A DNA stretch of 64,000 nucleotides from Huiozyma naganishii CBS 8797 (Eukaryota; Ascomycota; Saccharomycetes; Saccharomycetales; Saccharomycetaceae). The notes under the pieces are model-generated. The model saw only the letters and a list, made by a program, of their open reading frames with translations. It was not told where the DNA came from and made no database searches. The position numbers and the translations under genes were made by a program. This document shows, piece after piece, positions 8,825-19,300 of the stretch. Location: positions 496,001-560,000 of the forward strand of contig NC_035931.1 in assembly GCF_000348985.1 (NCBI RefSeq), read 5' to 3'. Every line of letters begins with the position of its first letter. The stretch's first letter is position 1.

Positions 8825-9412
8825 CTATATATCTGGGTATGTGTGTGTGTGTGTGACTGTACCGTCTGGAATCAGGAGGAGTGATGAGATGGTCCCACCA
8901 CTAAGGTCAAGTGCGTTATTATATACGTTACACTAGTTTTTTGTGACTTTAAGGACCCAGTGGGACAAGGAGATGACGCACAGAGGTAGAGCGACCTTCC
9001 CCTCCAATGCAGACCACGGCAAGCTTCCGCGGAAGGCGCGAAACCGCTCAACAACGGCGCTGTGGTCCGACAGGTGGGGGGGGGACTCGTTGAAGAAGGT
9101 CTTCCCGCGCAGGAAACTGACAGAAGAGGGAGCCGTATCGTTTAGCGATAGAGTGCGGCGCAGCAGTCGAAGAACGATAAGGAAGGTGGTGGTCGGGTGG
9201 ACGGTTGTTGGTGGGCGCGTGGCGGTGCCCGTTGGGATTGGGCTGCGTTGGGTGTTGAGGGCGCGGCGGGAGCGTGGATGCGAGGTGCCAGCGGTGTACG
9301 TATCCAATTGCCACATGCCACGTAGACCGTGTGTGAGCTGTTCAAGAAGTGGGCTGTCTGGCACTGCCGAATTGGGCAAGTGCCATGTGTCGACGTAGCA
9401 AGATGTCGGGTG

Positions 9413-9452
9413 CTCAGCTACTCAGCTACTAAACTACCAAACTACAAAGCTA
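9413..9452. repeat. Degenerate 8-bp tandem repeat, five units
   Basis: Five adjacent octamers: CTCAGCTA, CTCAGCTA, CTAAACTA, CCAAACTA, CAAAGCTA. All share the pattern CnnAnCTA. The first two are identical and the later ones drift. Confidence 0.8.
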
Positions 9453-9653
9453 AGAAGATGTGTGCCAGGCTGCCAGGTGTCAAGATAAACCAACAGGTAC
9501 CCTCTACCTCTTTGCCCGCTTCCCAATTGCCCAGTGCAATCCACCAGCTGTTCGTGTAAAAGTTACACTTCAATCAGGCACCCAATTGCGGTGTGCCCAG
9601 CTGTGAGGTGTCAAACGCGAGGTACCAGGCGGTGAAGCCACCCATCAGGCCAG

Positions 9654-9681
9654 CGGCCAGCGGCCAGCTGGCCGCTGGCCG
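9654..9681. repeat. Perfect 28-bp GC-rich palindrome upstream of TIF4631
   Basis: Every base pairs around a centre between 9667 and 9668 (CCAG/CTGG). The sequence is built from repeats of GGCCAGC and its complement. A further copy of the heptamer continues outward on the left side. It could extrude as a cruciform. It lies about 430 bp upstream of the TIF4631 ATG. Confidence 0.9.
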
Positions 9682-9739
9682 TCAGGTCCCGTAAGGTCCC
9701 GTCGCCCAGAGGCCCCGGTCCCATCACTTCCCACGAAAC

Positions 9740-9808
9740 TGAAAAATTTCTTCCATCGCGAGACCCGCAATTTTTCGCCGACGCCGCAGTGAAAAATTTT
9801 TGGCGATG
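9740..9808 (+). promoter_or_regulatory. Paired RRPE-like (TGAAAAATTT) motifs with GCGATG cores, TIF4631 promoter
   Basis: TGAAAAATTT at 9740-9749 and TGAAAAATTTT at 9790-9800 match the ribosomal-RNA-processing element bound by Stb3. CATCGC (9754-9759) and GCGATG (9803-9808), cores of the PAC element bound by Dot6/Tod6, each lie within 10 bp. The PAC matches are partial (GCGATGTC rather than GCGATGAG). The pairing is typical of growth-regulated translation genes, so TORC1-dependent control of this eIF4G gene is inferred. Confidence 0.5.
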
Positions 9809-10108
9809 TCTCTCTTCACTTCATTTTTTGGTCTCTCTCTTCCTTGAGTGATCAGGTTTGGAGTTTCTGTGCTGTACAGTAAGGGACCCACCGAGACACT
9901 TGGTCTACTTTGAACTAGGAATCAAGGTAGCAAATTGTTTTTGCCTCGTTTTCTCTCTCTACCTCTCTCTTTCTTAAACAAGCAGAGGAAGACAAAAAGA
10001 AAATAATTCCAAAGAGGTTCCCCCCATCAGATCGACAGAAAGGACTAGATTCAATTCTAGAGTCCATCTCCCCCCCCAGATCTTGACTCTGTGTCTACCT
10101 TTACAATC

Positions 10109-12745
10109 ATGTCACAAGACCAGCAACTGCAGGAACAGCAACAGCGCAAACCAAGAGGTGCAAAGTACAACAACTCGAAGCAGAGGATGTATAACAACGG
10201 GTCCACTTTCTTGAAGTCTGCTCCAGCAGGGAACGGGCCCGTCCCCGCCACTGGTGCAGGTGCCGCAGCAACCGGGCCAATCCCGCAGCAACCGTGGGGG
10301 GCGTACCCGAATGCAGCGTACCAGAACTTCTACCCACAACCAATGATGCCAGGGATGCCCCCCGTCGGGGTCGGTATCCCCGCCATGCCAATGCCCACCC
10401 CGTCGCCTACCCCATCTGCTTCTGCGTCTGATGTGTCGCAGGAACCCGTGGAGAGTGAGACTGACGAGGAGAGGGAGGAGAAGAAACAGAAGGCAGAGGA
10501 GGTCAAGAAAAGTTTCATCGAACAAGTGAAGGCTAGAAAGGCCGCGTTGGAGCAGAAGAAACTAGAGGAACAGAGGAAGAAACAGGAGGAGGAGGCTGCG
10601 AGGTTGAAGGCGGAGAAGGACGCTAGGGACGCCGCTGCTACAGAGGAGGAAGCCAGACTCGCGAAATTGAAGGCCGAAGAGGACGCCAGACTTGCTGAAG
10701 TGAAGGCTCAAGAGGATGCCAAGTTAAAGGCCGAGGCCGATGCGAGGGCTAAAGTCGAGGCTGAGGCTAAGGCTGAAGCTGATGCTAAGGCCCAGGCTGA
10801 GGCCAAGGAACAAGAGGCAACCTCTTCTCCAGCGGAGACAGACGGTGCTGTGTTGACCTTTGCAGAACGTATGAAGTTGAAAAAGAAGCAAATGGCGACT
10901 CAGGAGGCTCAAGAGGGTTCTACTACTCCAGCGGCCGACGTCCCAGAGACCACCGAGACAGCACAACAGGAGGTGTCAGCTGATTCTCCAACTGATGCCC
11001 AAACTGAAACTCCAACGGACGCTACAACGGATACTCCCTCACCAACAGACGCCCCAGACGAAGCACCAAAGGAGGAGGAGGATGAAGACTTCATTCCTAT
11101 CACCAAGTTTTTGGAGATTTTGTCAAAGGCAAAGCCATTGGAGGACCCATTCTCCTTCAAATACCCTGAGGGATTCGAGGGTCCAGAGGACAAGTACAAA
11201 AAGGCCGGTGTTAAGTACACGTACGGCCCCGCTTTCCTCCTACAGTTCCAAAACTCTGTTAAAGTCGGCCCAGACGCCGAGTGGATGAAGGCCACAGGGT
11301 CTAGAATCGTTATCCCACCCGGTATGGCCAGAGGCAACAAGTCGAGAGATTCGGGCAAGTTCGGCTCCCGTAACAACAGCGGCAACGACTTCAGGTCAGG
11401 GTCCATGAGAGGCGACTCCAGAGCCGGGTCCAAGAGAAGATCCAAGAGAGACGACAGAAGAGACGACCGCAGATCCAACAGACCACGGAGAGACCGTTCC
11501 GAGAGGGGCGGGTCCCAAAGAGGCGACGACAGAAGACCATTCGATGACACACCCGCAGAACCCGTCGCGCCATTCGTACCAACAGCAAACAGATGGGTGC
11601 CAAAATCCAGAGCAAAGAAATCCGAGGAAACGGAGAAGAAGTTTGCCCCAGACGGTGTCACCGAGTTGTTCGAACAACCGGAAATTGAAAGGAAGATGAA
11701 ATCCTTGCTGAACAAGCTAACTTTGGAAAAATTCGACCCTATCTCTGCAGAAATCTTGACCTTGGCTAATTTATCCAAATGGGAATCCCGCTGTGAGACT
11801 TTGACCACCGTTATCGAGCAAATCTTCTTCAAAGCGTGTGACGAACCTCATTGGTCCTCGATGTACGCTCAACTGTGTGGTAAAGTCGTCAAGGACTTGG
11901 ACCCTGAGATCACTGATGAATCCAACACGGACAAGACCGGTCCAAAACTGGTTTTGCATTACTTGGTGATTAGATGTCACACCGAATTCGAAAAGGGGTG
12001 GACCGACAATCTACCCACCAACGAAGACGGCACTCCACTTGCCCCAGAGTTGATGTCCGACGAATACTACAAACTCGCCGCAGCCAAGAGAAGAGGTCTC
12101 GGTCTTGTCCGTTTCATCGGTCACTTGTACCGTTTGAACCTGTTGACCGGTAAGATGATGTTCGAATGTTTCCGCAGATTGATGAAGGACTTGAACAACC
12201 ATCCATCCGAAGAAGTCCTCGAATCCGTCGTGGAACTATTGGAAACCGTCGGTGAACAATTCGAACGCGACAGCTTCCGTGCTGGGCCTGCCACTTTGGA
12301 GGGTTCTGCCCTACTGGACACTTTATTCACCCTTCTACAACAGATCATGGAGACTACCAAGATTTCTAACAGAATAAAATTCAAGTTGATGGATGTCGTC
12401 GAATTGAGAGGAAGAAACTGGCGGAGCAATAAAAAGGACCAAGGTCCAATGACCATCGCACAGATTCATGAGGAAGAGGAGAGACAGCGTGCTTTGAAAC
12501 AGATGCAGCAAAATAACTCCAGATCGGGCTCCAGACGTTCGATGAGGGATAACAGCAACAGGAACTCTTTCAGAAGAGAACCTTCGCAAACGTTCAGTAA
12601 GGACAAGGACAACTTTCTAACGAAAAGATCCTTCTCTCAACAGAAACAAAAGCCTCAGCAAAAGGAGGAGGCTGCCCCAATACCTAGCTCTGCATCTACG
12701 AATATGTTCAGTGCGTTGATGGACAATAACAGCGACAGCGAGTAA
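10109..12745 (+). CDS. TIF4631: TIF4631, translation initiation factor eIF4G
   Basis: Scaffold of eIF4F that joins the cap-binding protein eIF4E, eIF4A and poly(A)-binding protein on mRNA. The frame opens at a GTG (10091), but the first ATG at 10109 (MSQDQQLQEQ) is the likely start, giving 878 aa (952 in S. cerevisiae TIF4631). In order: Q/N/P-rich N-terminus; a long charged E/K/A-rich repeat (bases ~10450-10820); the TFAERMKLKKKQ box; the eIF4E-binding motif in YTYGPAFLLQF (bases ~11217-11249); an Arg/Ser-rich RNA-binding stretch (~11320-11520); the MIF4G domain (~11670-12430, with ACDEPHWSSMYAQLCGKVV); and an R/S-rich tail ending ATNMFSALMDN-like. The E/A/K repeat is expanded relative to the S. 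cerevisiae protein. GTR2 follows, as in S. cerevisiae. Confidence 0.96.
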   Translation: MSQDQQLQEQQQRKPRGAKYNNSKQRMYNNGSTFLKSAPAGNGPVPATGAGAAATGPIPQQPWGAYPNAAYQNFYPQPMMPGMPPVGVGIPAMPMPTPSPTPSASASDVSQEPVESETDEEREEKKQKAEEVKKSFIEQVKARKAALEQKKLEEQRKKQEEEAARLKAEKDARDAAATEEEARLAKLKAEEDARLAEVKAQEDAKLKAEADARAKVEAEAKAEADAKAQAEAKEQEATSSPAETDGAVLTFAERMKLKKKQMATQEAQEGSTTPAADVPETTETAQQEVSADSPTDAQTETPTDATTDTPSPTDAPDEAPKEEEDEDFIPITKFLEILSKAKPLEDPFSFKYPEGFEGPEDKYKKAGVKYTYGPAFLLQFQNSVKVGPDAEWMKATGSRIVIPPGMARGNKSRDSGKFGSRNNSGNDFRSGSMRGDSRAGSKRRSKRDDRRDDRRSNRPRRDRSERGGSQRGDDRRPFDDTPAEPVAPFVPTANRWVPKSRAKKSEETEKKFAPDGVTELFEQPEIERKMKSLLNKLTLEKFDPISAEILTLANLSKWESRCETLTTVIEQIFFKACDEPHWSSMYAQLCGKVVKDLDPEITDESNTDKTGPKLVLHYLVIRCHTEFEKGWTDNLPTNEDGTPLAPELMSDEYYKLAAAKRRGLGLVRFIGHLYRLNLLTGKMMFECFRRLMKDLNNHPSEEVLESVVELLETVGEQFERDSFRAGPATLEGSALLDTLFTLLQQIMETTKISNRIKFKLMDVVELRGRNWRSNKKDQGPMTIAQIHEEEERQRALKQMQQNNSRSGSRRSMRDNSNRNSFRREPSQTFSKDKDNFLTKRSFSQQKQKPQQKEEAAPIPSSASTNMFSALMDNNSDSE

Positions 12746-13224
12746 TGAATGGGCAATCGAAAATAAGAAAAAAAAGAAAACTGGATAAACCCTTAAGCAT
12801 CCCGCGCATCGACTTACATTGTAGTAATTATAAAAAAGGAGAATAAAGAATTGTTCCAGACGTCATCCACATCATCTTCTCTTCTTTTTTTTGAACGTTT
12901 TCCTTAATTATTCTTTCCTTCTCCCCTTTCCTGTCCATTACTATGTAATAATAATGATGATGAAAGGTCAGGAGCTTCGACAGGGATAGTACCATACACA
13001 TATTTGTCCCCCTTTGTACATTTATATATAATCTAACCTATTCTATTATACAAAGCGCAAGCAGTTTTGTAGCATTGGAAGTTCTGCTTTATCTCAAAGC
13101 TGTCGAGGTCTCTTTTTTTATATCGTTTTTTTTTTGATGAACAGAATTTAGGAAACAGCGTCAAGTTTGATCAAGTATCAGTGACAGTAAAAAGGGAAGC
13201 AGTATCATAAGCAAACCGCCAGCC
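12746..13224. other. TIF4631-GTR2 intergenic region
   Basis: 479 bp, AT-rich, with several homopolymer A and T tracts (for example around 12765-12775, 13115-13135) and TATATA near 13025. This is ordinary terminator plus promoter DNA with no further gene seen. Confidence 0.65.
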
Positions 13225-14382
13225 ATGGAGTCCGCAGATGTAGATTCAAAGGCAATGGTTCTGCTGATGGGTCTTAGAAGGTATGTTGCTGTTGCCCTTT
13301 TTTTGGTGTTTTCCGCTTATCTTTTGATTTGATACAGTGGCCAATGGTTGCCAGCTTTCTTATCCGAATAGCGATACTAACAGAAAGTTACGTTCCCATA
13401 ACGGTTCTATTTCATTATTTACAGATGTGGGAAGTCTTCGATATGTAAAGTGGTGTTTCACAACATGCAGCCGCTGGACACGCTGTACCTAGAGTCGACT
13501 TCAAATCCCTCAATGGAACATTTCTCCACTTTGATTGATCTTGCAGTAATGGAGTTGCCTGGTCAATTGAACTATTTTGAACCGAGTTACGATTCAGAAA
13601 GACTGTTCAGGAGTGTCGGTGCCCTGGTCTACGTTATTGACTCCCAGGACGAGTATATGAATGCCATAACGAACCTGGCAATGATTATCGAATATGCGCA
13701 CAAGGTTAATCCGTCGATTAATATAGAAGTATTGATACACAAAGTAGACGGATTGAGTGAGGATTTCAAAGTGGATGCACAGCGTGACATCATGCAGAGA
13801 ACCGGAGAGGAGTTGTTGGAATTGGGGTTAGATGGCGTGCAGGTATCATTCTATCTTACCTCTATCTTCGACCACTCGATCTATGAAGCATTTTCACGGA
13901 TCGTTCAGAAATTGATACCGGAACTCACATACTTGGAAAACATGCTGGATAATCTGATTCAACATTCCAAAATAGATAAGGTCTTTCTCTTCGACATTAA
14001 CTCCAAGATTTATGTCTCTACGGATTCGAATCCCGTCGATATTCAAACATACGAGGTGTGTGCTGAATTTGTGGACTTGACAATTGACCTGTATGACCTT
14101 TATAAGAACACGCTCGATTCGAAGGGTACAAATGACCAGGAACAGGGGAACGTTCGCGAATTGAAAAATGTCTCTGAACTGGGGAATGGTGTGCTAATTT
14201 ATCTCCGGCAGATGATTCGTGGGCTGGCATTGGTGGCTCTAATCAGACCCAACGGTGCCGATGTGGAAAGCTGTCTCACTATCGCGGATTATAACGTTGA
14301 CATATTTAAAAAGGGACTAGAAGGTGTATGGGCCAATTCGAGACTGAAGCCTCAAGAACAACCTAATCAACAGATAGAGTAG
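13225..14382 (+). CDS. GTR2: GTR2, Rag-type GTPase of the EGO/TORC1 complex (two exons)
   Basis: Gtr2 pairs with Gtr1 on the vacuole as the Rag GTPase heterodimer that relays amino-acid status to TORC1. Exon 1 is 13225-13280 (MESADVDSKAMVLLMGLRR) and exon 2 is 13425-14382, joined in phase 2 inside an arginine codon. The product is 337 aa (about 341 in S. cerevisiae). The join restores the P-loop GLRRCGKSS. The rest of the G domain (PGQLNYFEPSYDSERLF; HKVDGL) and the C-terminal roadblock-type domain (from about residue 185) are complete and very close to S. cerevisiae Gtr2. As I recall, S. cerevisiae GTR2 has no intron. NPR3 in this window encodes a negative regulator in the same pathway. Confidence 0.95.
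13281..13424 (+). other. Spliceosomal intron in GTR2
   Basis: 144-nt intron with a perfect GTATGT 5' splice site (13281-13286), a perfect TACTAAC branch box (13375-13381) and a TTACAG 3' splice site ending at 13424. The branch A to 3' AG distance is about 44 nt. Splicing restores a continuous P-loop, which makes the call very strong. Confidence 0.96.
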
Positions 14383-15855
14383 TTAGTTTACACAAATCAC
14401 ACTATACATAATTAGTCCGTGTGGGATAATTTTTAATTCATTGTACTGAAATATGTACCCCTGTCAGATGACAAATTACCATCCCAAGAGTTCAATGGAA
14501 TAGCTGAGAATTCTAAATTTCTGCGTATGAATCATCATAAAACAATATTGATGAGGAGGACTCCTGGATATAACACTACGAGGGATGGTACGTACATGAT
14601 ATATACCGAAGGTCATAGAACTTGTAATTACAGAATTGCTGACTTTGAATTCAGTGGGTGTAAGCGTCCAGTTGCAATTCATTTACTAGCACTGGTAAAG
14701 GCTGTCAACAGTAGCAAGATCCGGAAAAGACAGATCTACTGTATTTGATCCACAGAACATAAATTAGATATTGTGGGCACAGTTTATAACAGACATCTCC
14801 TTTGCGCTACTCTAAATTCCAGACCTGGGATAAAACAAGAATAATGTAGAATCAACTATTATCAAGAAATATGCATGTACCACAACACAACTGTCTTTCG
14901 TAGCAACTTTGCTAGTTTATTTATTTGCTTTCGATGTTTGTTTCATGTTTTTTGTTTTTCTACGGAGTACATCTAAAAATAAGTTCCATTATTACCTAAA
15001 CAATTCGATAAAATTATAAGACGATTCACAAAGGGGCCAATAATGAGTACACCGTCTTCTATTCGTGATATGGCTGTGTGTGTAACACTCTGTTTTATAT
15101 AAAGGTATCTAGTTACAGTCTGATGCGTTATATGATATTAGACAAGTCGAATAACCCCTACCTCTAATCGTGGTTTCCACACATCGAACTTGAATGTGCC
15201 GTAGTTTTTAGTGACTTTCATGGTTACAAGTCAAGTGATAAGTAAAAAATATAATTTACTGTTTCATGTTACTCACTGTGAAGTACACGGTGAATTCTGA
15301 AGGGCAACACTAAGCTCGAAAAAATAAACTATTGTGATTCATTCCAAAGTCAATAGAGGTATTAACTAAAAGCAGTAGTTATATGTTCAAAGCAAACAAA
15401 ATGTGACACTAATCAGTTTGTAGCCTATTGCAAGGCCATGGCACCTTGTAGCTACTGAGCTCTTCCTGATATATCATCAAATCATTAACATTAAACAATT
15501 TTTGGAGAATAGGAACTGTATTTCTGTTGATAAACAAATGAAGTGTGTTAGTTCACAAAAAGAAAAATATCTGATAACAGTGGGAAGCCTTACACTTTTC
15601 AGGGAGACAAAAACTTTGAGTTTTGACCAGCTAAAAACAGCAGCCACGGGACCAAAAAAAAGAATATAGAGGACCACCTTTTACAAAAATTTCTGTATTG
15701 TTTGAGATTCGAACAAGAGAGATAAACCTTGATTTTGACGCTAAAATACGGTATAAGGGCTTTCCGGATGAAGGCAACTTACTATGACAATTAGGATGGA
15801 ACATTCCCAAGTAACGTCCTATTTGTAAACCTGATATAAACCAAAATTTCAATTC
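14383..15855. other. AT-rich spacer without protein genes, GTR2 to tRNA-Leu
   Basis: About 1.47 kb of AT-rich DNA with only short, random-looking open frames (73 codons or fewer). There is no recognisable protein, no convincing LTR ends and no snoRNA boxes that I can support. It sits next to a tRNA at a gene-order break. Decayed transposon LTRs or a relic gene are possible but not demonstrated. Confidence 0.6.
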
Positions 15856-15953
15856 GGGAGTTTGGCCGAGTGGTTTAAGGCGTCAGATTTAGGTGTAACA
15901 GCTTGAATTCTCTGATATCTTCGGATGCGCGGGTTCGAATCCCTCAGCTCTCA
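15856..15953 (+). tRNA. tL(UAG): tRNA-Leu(UAG), intron-containing
   Basis: Starts GGGAGTTTGGCCGAG, a type II leucine tRNA. The 5' acceptor GGGAGTT pairs with the 3' AGCTCTC, and the discriminator base is A. The A box (TGGCCGAGTGG) and B box (GGTTCGAATCC) are intact. Anticodon TAG is at 15890-15892 in stem TCAGA/TCTGA. A 16-nt intron (about 15894-15909) interrupts it one base after the anticodon, and the long variable arm includes GATATCTTCGGATGC. A T-run terminator follows (15959-15971). It is close in sequence to S. cerevisiae tL(UAG). Confidence 0.95.
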
Positions 15954-16372
15954 TTATATTTTTTGTTTTTTTCGCGCAACACCCACTCTAGATTGGTGGA
16001 GACTGTCGCCAGACACGGGAAAGGCAAATTGAACCATGTAGTCATCATGTTCCGGCGCCCATATGATGTGTCTTTCATTTTTTGGATTTCATGTTTTGTT
16101 GTACATACCTGAAAATATAACAAGGCCTGAATATCTCAAACAAAGAAAAAGCACCATTATCTACTCGGCTCCATAACTTAGAAGTGGTAAGAGAAAAAAA
16201 CGTATTTGATTCCACTACTTCCATCTTCAAAAATGTGCCGTCGCCTGCGATACATGTGATTTGAGTTCTAACTGATAATAAAAGTTGACTAAAATAATAT
16301 ATATTTGTGTTCAGCTCGGTGTTGTCCTATGTGGAATTATACAAACACTATTGTGAACAACAGTAGAAATGA
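15954..16372. other. tRNA-Leu to BPT1 3' flank
   Basis: 419 bp with the Pol III terminator T-runs (T6 G T7 beginning at 15959), then AT-rich 3' flank of BPT1. Nothing else is recognised. Confidence 0.6.
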
Positions 16373-19300
16373 TTATGTGAGGCCAGCTTTTTCACAAAGT
16401 TGGTAAAACAAGGTTGATTTATCTGCTAGAAGGGAAGCGGGAGAATTAAATTCTTTAACCTCACCTTGTTCCAAAACCAAAATTCTGTCACTGTCGAGCA
16501 CGGTATCAATTCTATGCGCAATAGTAATTATTGTTCTATCACTGAACGATTCCCTGATTGTTGCCTGGATAATTTTGTCCGTTTCGACGTCCACGGAAGC
16601 AGTAGCCTCATCTAACACCAATATTTTTGACCTATTCAAAAGGGCGCGAGCCAGGCACAGTAACTGCCTTTGTCCGACGGATAGACTGGATCCACTCTCC
16701 TTAATTCCCAGTTCTAAGTAGTCGTTTAACGGCAACTCACTTCCACTCTCTTCCATTAATTTCTTCAAATGCGGCTTCAAATGGGACAAGGTGATAGCGG
16801 TGTCCAATTCTTTATCAGAAAACATATTGAACGGATCCAGGTTTGAACGAACAGTTCCTTCAAAGGCTTGTGCATCCTGAGGAATAATAGCCAGATGACT
16901 TCTAAGATCAGATATCCCAATTTTCGATATATCCATACCATCAATAATTATAGTACCCTCAATTGGCTCCAGCAGACGAAACAAAGCTAACGTGAGGGTG
17001 GATTTTCCTGCACCTGTTCTTCCCACTATACCAACTTTCTCACCTGGGTTGATGTTTATGCTGATATTTTTCAAAACAGGATCGAGATTTGCCCTGTACC
17101 GTGTCGAATAGTTTTTGAACTGAATGGCACCCTTGGAGGGCCAATTGCTTGCAGGTCTGTAGTCGTCAACAATTTGCTCAGCCTCACTTGGTAACTCACA
17201 ATACTCCATTATTCTCTCAACAGAAACAATACCCGTCTCAATCATCACAGATGATCTCACAATCCACATTAAAGAAGTGGTGACCTGAAGAACGTAGCTC
17301 ATCAATAAACCAACCATACCTGCTGTTAACGGCTTGCTCGAGGATATGGTAGACAGAGATAACATCCCTGTAATTAGCACCATGAGTGCACCAATAGTCT
17401 GTAAACGTATCGACAACCACCTATTCGTCGATCTGTAGTCGAAAACACAATTTATGTTGAACTGCACTCTTTCGTTGTTCAGATATTTGAACATAGAAAA
17501 GTGCTTGTAGGCTCTGATAACGGCCAGCCCGCCCAAACTCTCACCTACGAGAGACATGATTGGGGAGTAAGAGATACTCGTCATTCTTTTCAACTCTCTG
17601 GACTGCACAATGAATAATTTTTGGTAGTAAATGTAGATAACCATCAAAAACAAACAGAAAACTAAGAACAGAGGCATCGAAATAGTAATCAATATGACAG
17701 TGATCAGATAACTGAAGATTGATTTGAAAAAAACCATAAACACCATTTGCAATGTCGAATCGACAGTGTCGATATCAGCAGAAAATCTGTTAAGGATGCG
17801 ACCAATTGGTGTAGTTTCAAAAAATTGCATTGAACTGTAGACTATAGCGTGGGCCATATTGTCGTGAAGTTTCTTAGCTCCTCTAATAGTACAGTATACC
17901 AAAAGAATGATCGTTCGTAAATTGTTAAACGCTGCAGAAGCAATACCAATTAATGCGTAGATACCGACAAACTTCCAAACATCAATGTTTTTGTTATATT
18001 TCTGGTTGTATTCGGACCAATATTTTAACCAAAAAGTTTCTGCTAGGTCGAATAGCCTTGACAAAATCAAGAATAAGAAGAACAAAACAACGCCCGTTAT
18101 TCCACAGGCCTTCGCATAGGTGATGTAAACAGACCATTTTACTTTACCCACCGCAGTTGCTTCGGCATTTGAATTGTTCGCGCTATCCCCTTTGTCCTTC
18201 TGCACAAAGGGGTGGGGCCTCAGTGTTACCAGTGATGCTCTTCTTGAGTCAACCTCTACCACAACAGGATCAATAGCATCTTCTATGTCTTGGAATTCTG
18301 CCCCTTTTATAAAAGATGCAGAAGATTTAATCTCTGAAGAGGTCGACGATTGCAATTCCAAACTGCCAAATTTCGCTCTAAATTCCTTCAGCAGCTTATA
18401 CAGAAAAGGTTTCACATCATTATCTTCAATCGCTTCTGCGTATGTGCTTTCTTCAATAATGCGCCCATCCTGCAGGACATATATCCTATCAGAGTGTTCC
18501 AATACAGAAATGTCATTGGTCGTTAGAATAATTGCTTTATTTTTCAGCAAACCAGTATCCGAATCCAAAACCCGGTGGATAATGCTTTTACGGACACCCG
18601 CGTCAACAGCAGACAATACATCATCCAGCAAATAAATATCAGAACGCGAATATACCGCTCTGGCAAGAGATAATCTTGCCTTTTGTCCCCCAGACAGAGT
18701 GATACCTTTTTCCCCTACCAACGTGTTATCGCCATCTGGCAGAATCTTAAAATCGGGTCGCAGTTCGCAAGCCTTGACTGTCAGATTGTAAAAAGTTTCA
18801 TCGTATCTATGCCCGAAAAGTATATTTTCCTTGATTGAATCATTCATAATCCAGGCTTCTTGAGGACAGTATGCAACAGATTCACCTCTAATTATCAGTT
18901 TAGGTGGAATTGCTTTCTGTGAACCGCTTGTACAAGGCAACTGCCCTAATATTGACTTCAGTAATGTCGTCTTACCAGAACCTACTCTACCTACCACACA
19001 GGTTAAAACATTCTTTTTTGCCCGAAAGAAATCTATATCTTTCAATGCGACCACCGTTGACCCAATAGATGTCTCTTCGTCGGTGCCATCGCCTGCTTGG
19101 AGGCTCGCTTTAGATTTCCAAAGAAATGTAGCGTTGAGTATTTCGACTGCAAATGGAGACTCATCGTGCTTATCAGCTATTTCCTCAATGAATGATCTGT
19201 CCAGCTCTTCACCCAAAAGGAATTTTTTCACTCTTCCTATTGAGACATTGGTCTCAATAATTTGGCTTATTGTAGCTGGGATTGTGTATATGGCGTCGTT

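Larger units (their letters stand above)
8825..10108. other. Large GC-rich divergent spacer between RTS3-like gene and TIF4631
   Basis: 1,284 bp between divergent genes. The part from about 8950 to 9720 is strongly GC-rich. It contains overlapping open frames of about 140-150 codons on both strands (8973-9398 plus, 8933-9379 minus) with no recognisable protein, a degenerate 8-bp tandem array and a GC palindrome. The last 400 bp look like an ordinary yeast promoter and leader: two GAAAAATTT motifs, pyrimidine-rich tracts and an A-rich run. Confidence 0.7.

Noticed and set aside
9297..9480. Possible 5' leader intron of TIF4631 (GTACGT at 9298 and TACTAAA at 9427)
   Set aside because: The branch box is imperfect and lies within the octamer repeat, the region is GC-rich, and it is more than 600 bp upstream of the ATG with no supporting coding exon.
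10909..11832. 307-codon antisense frame inside TIF4631
   Set aside because: Ser/Leu-rich shadow of the conserved eIF4G coding sequence; no independent start context or domain.
14500..15850. Possible solo LTR or Ty remnant upstream of tRNA-Leu
   Set aside because: I found no paired TG...CA ends, target-site duplication or integrase/reverse-transcriptase fragment, so a mobile-element call cannot be supported.
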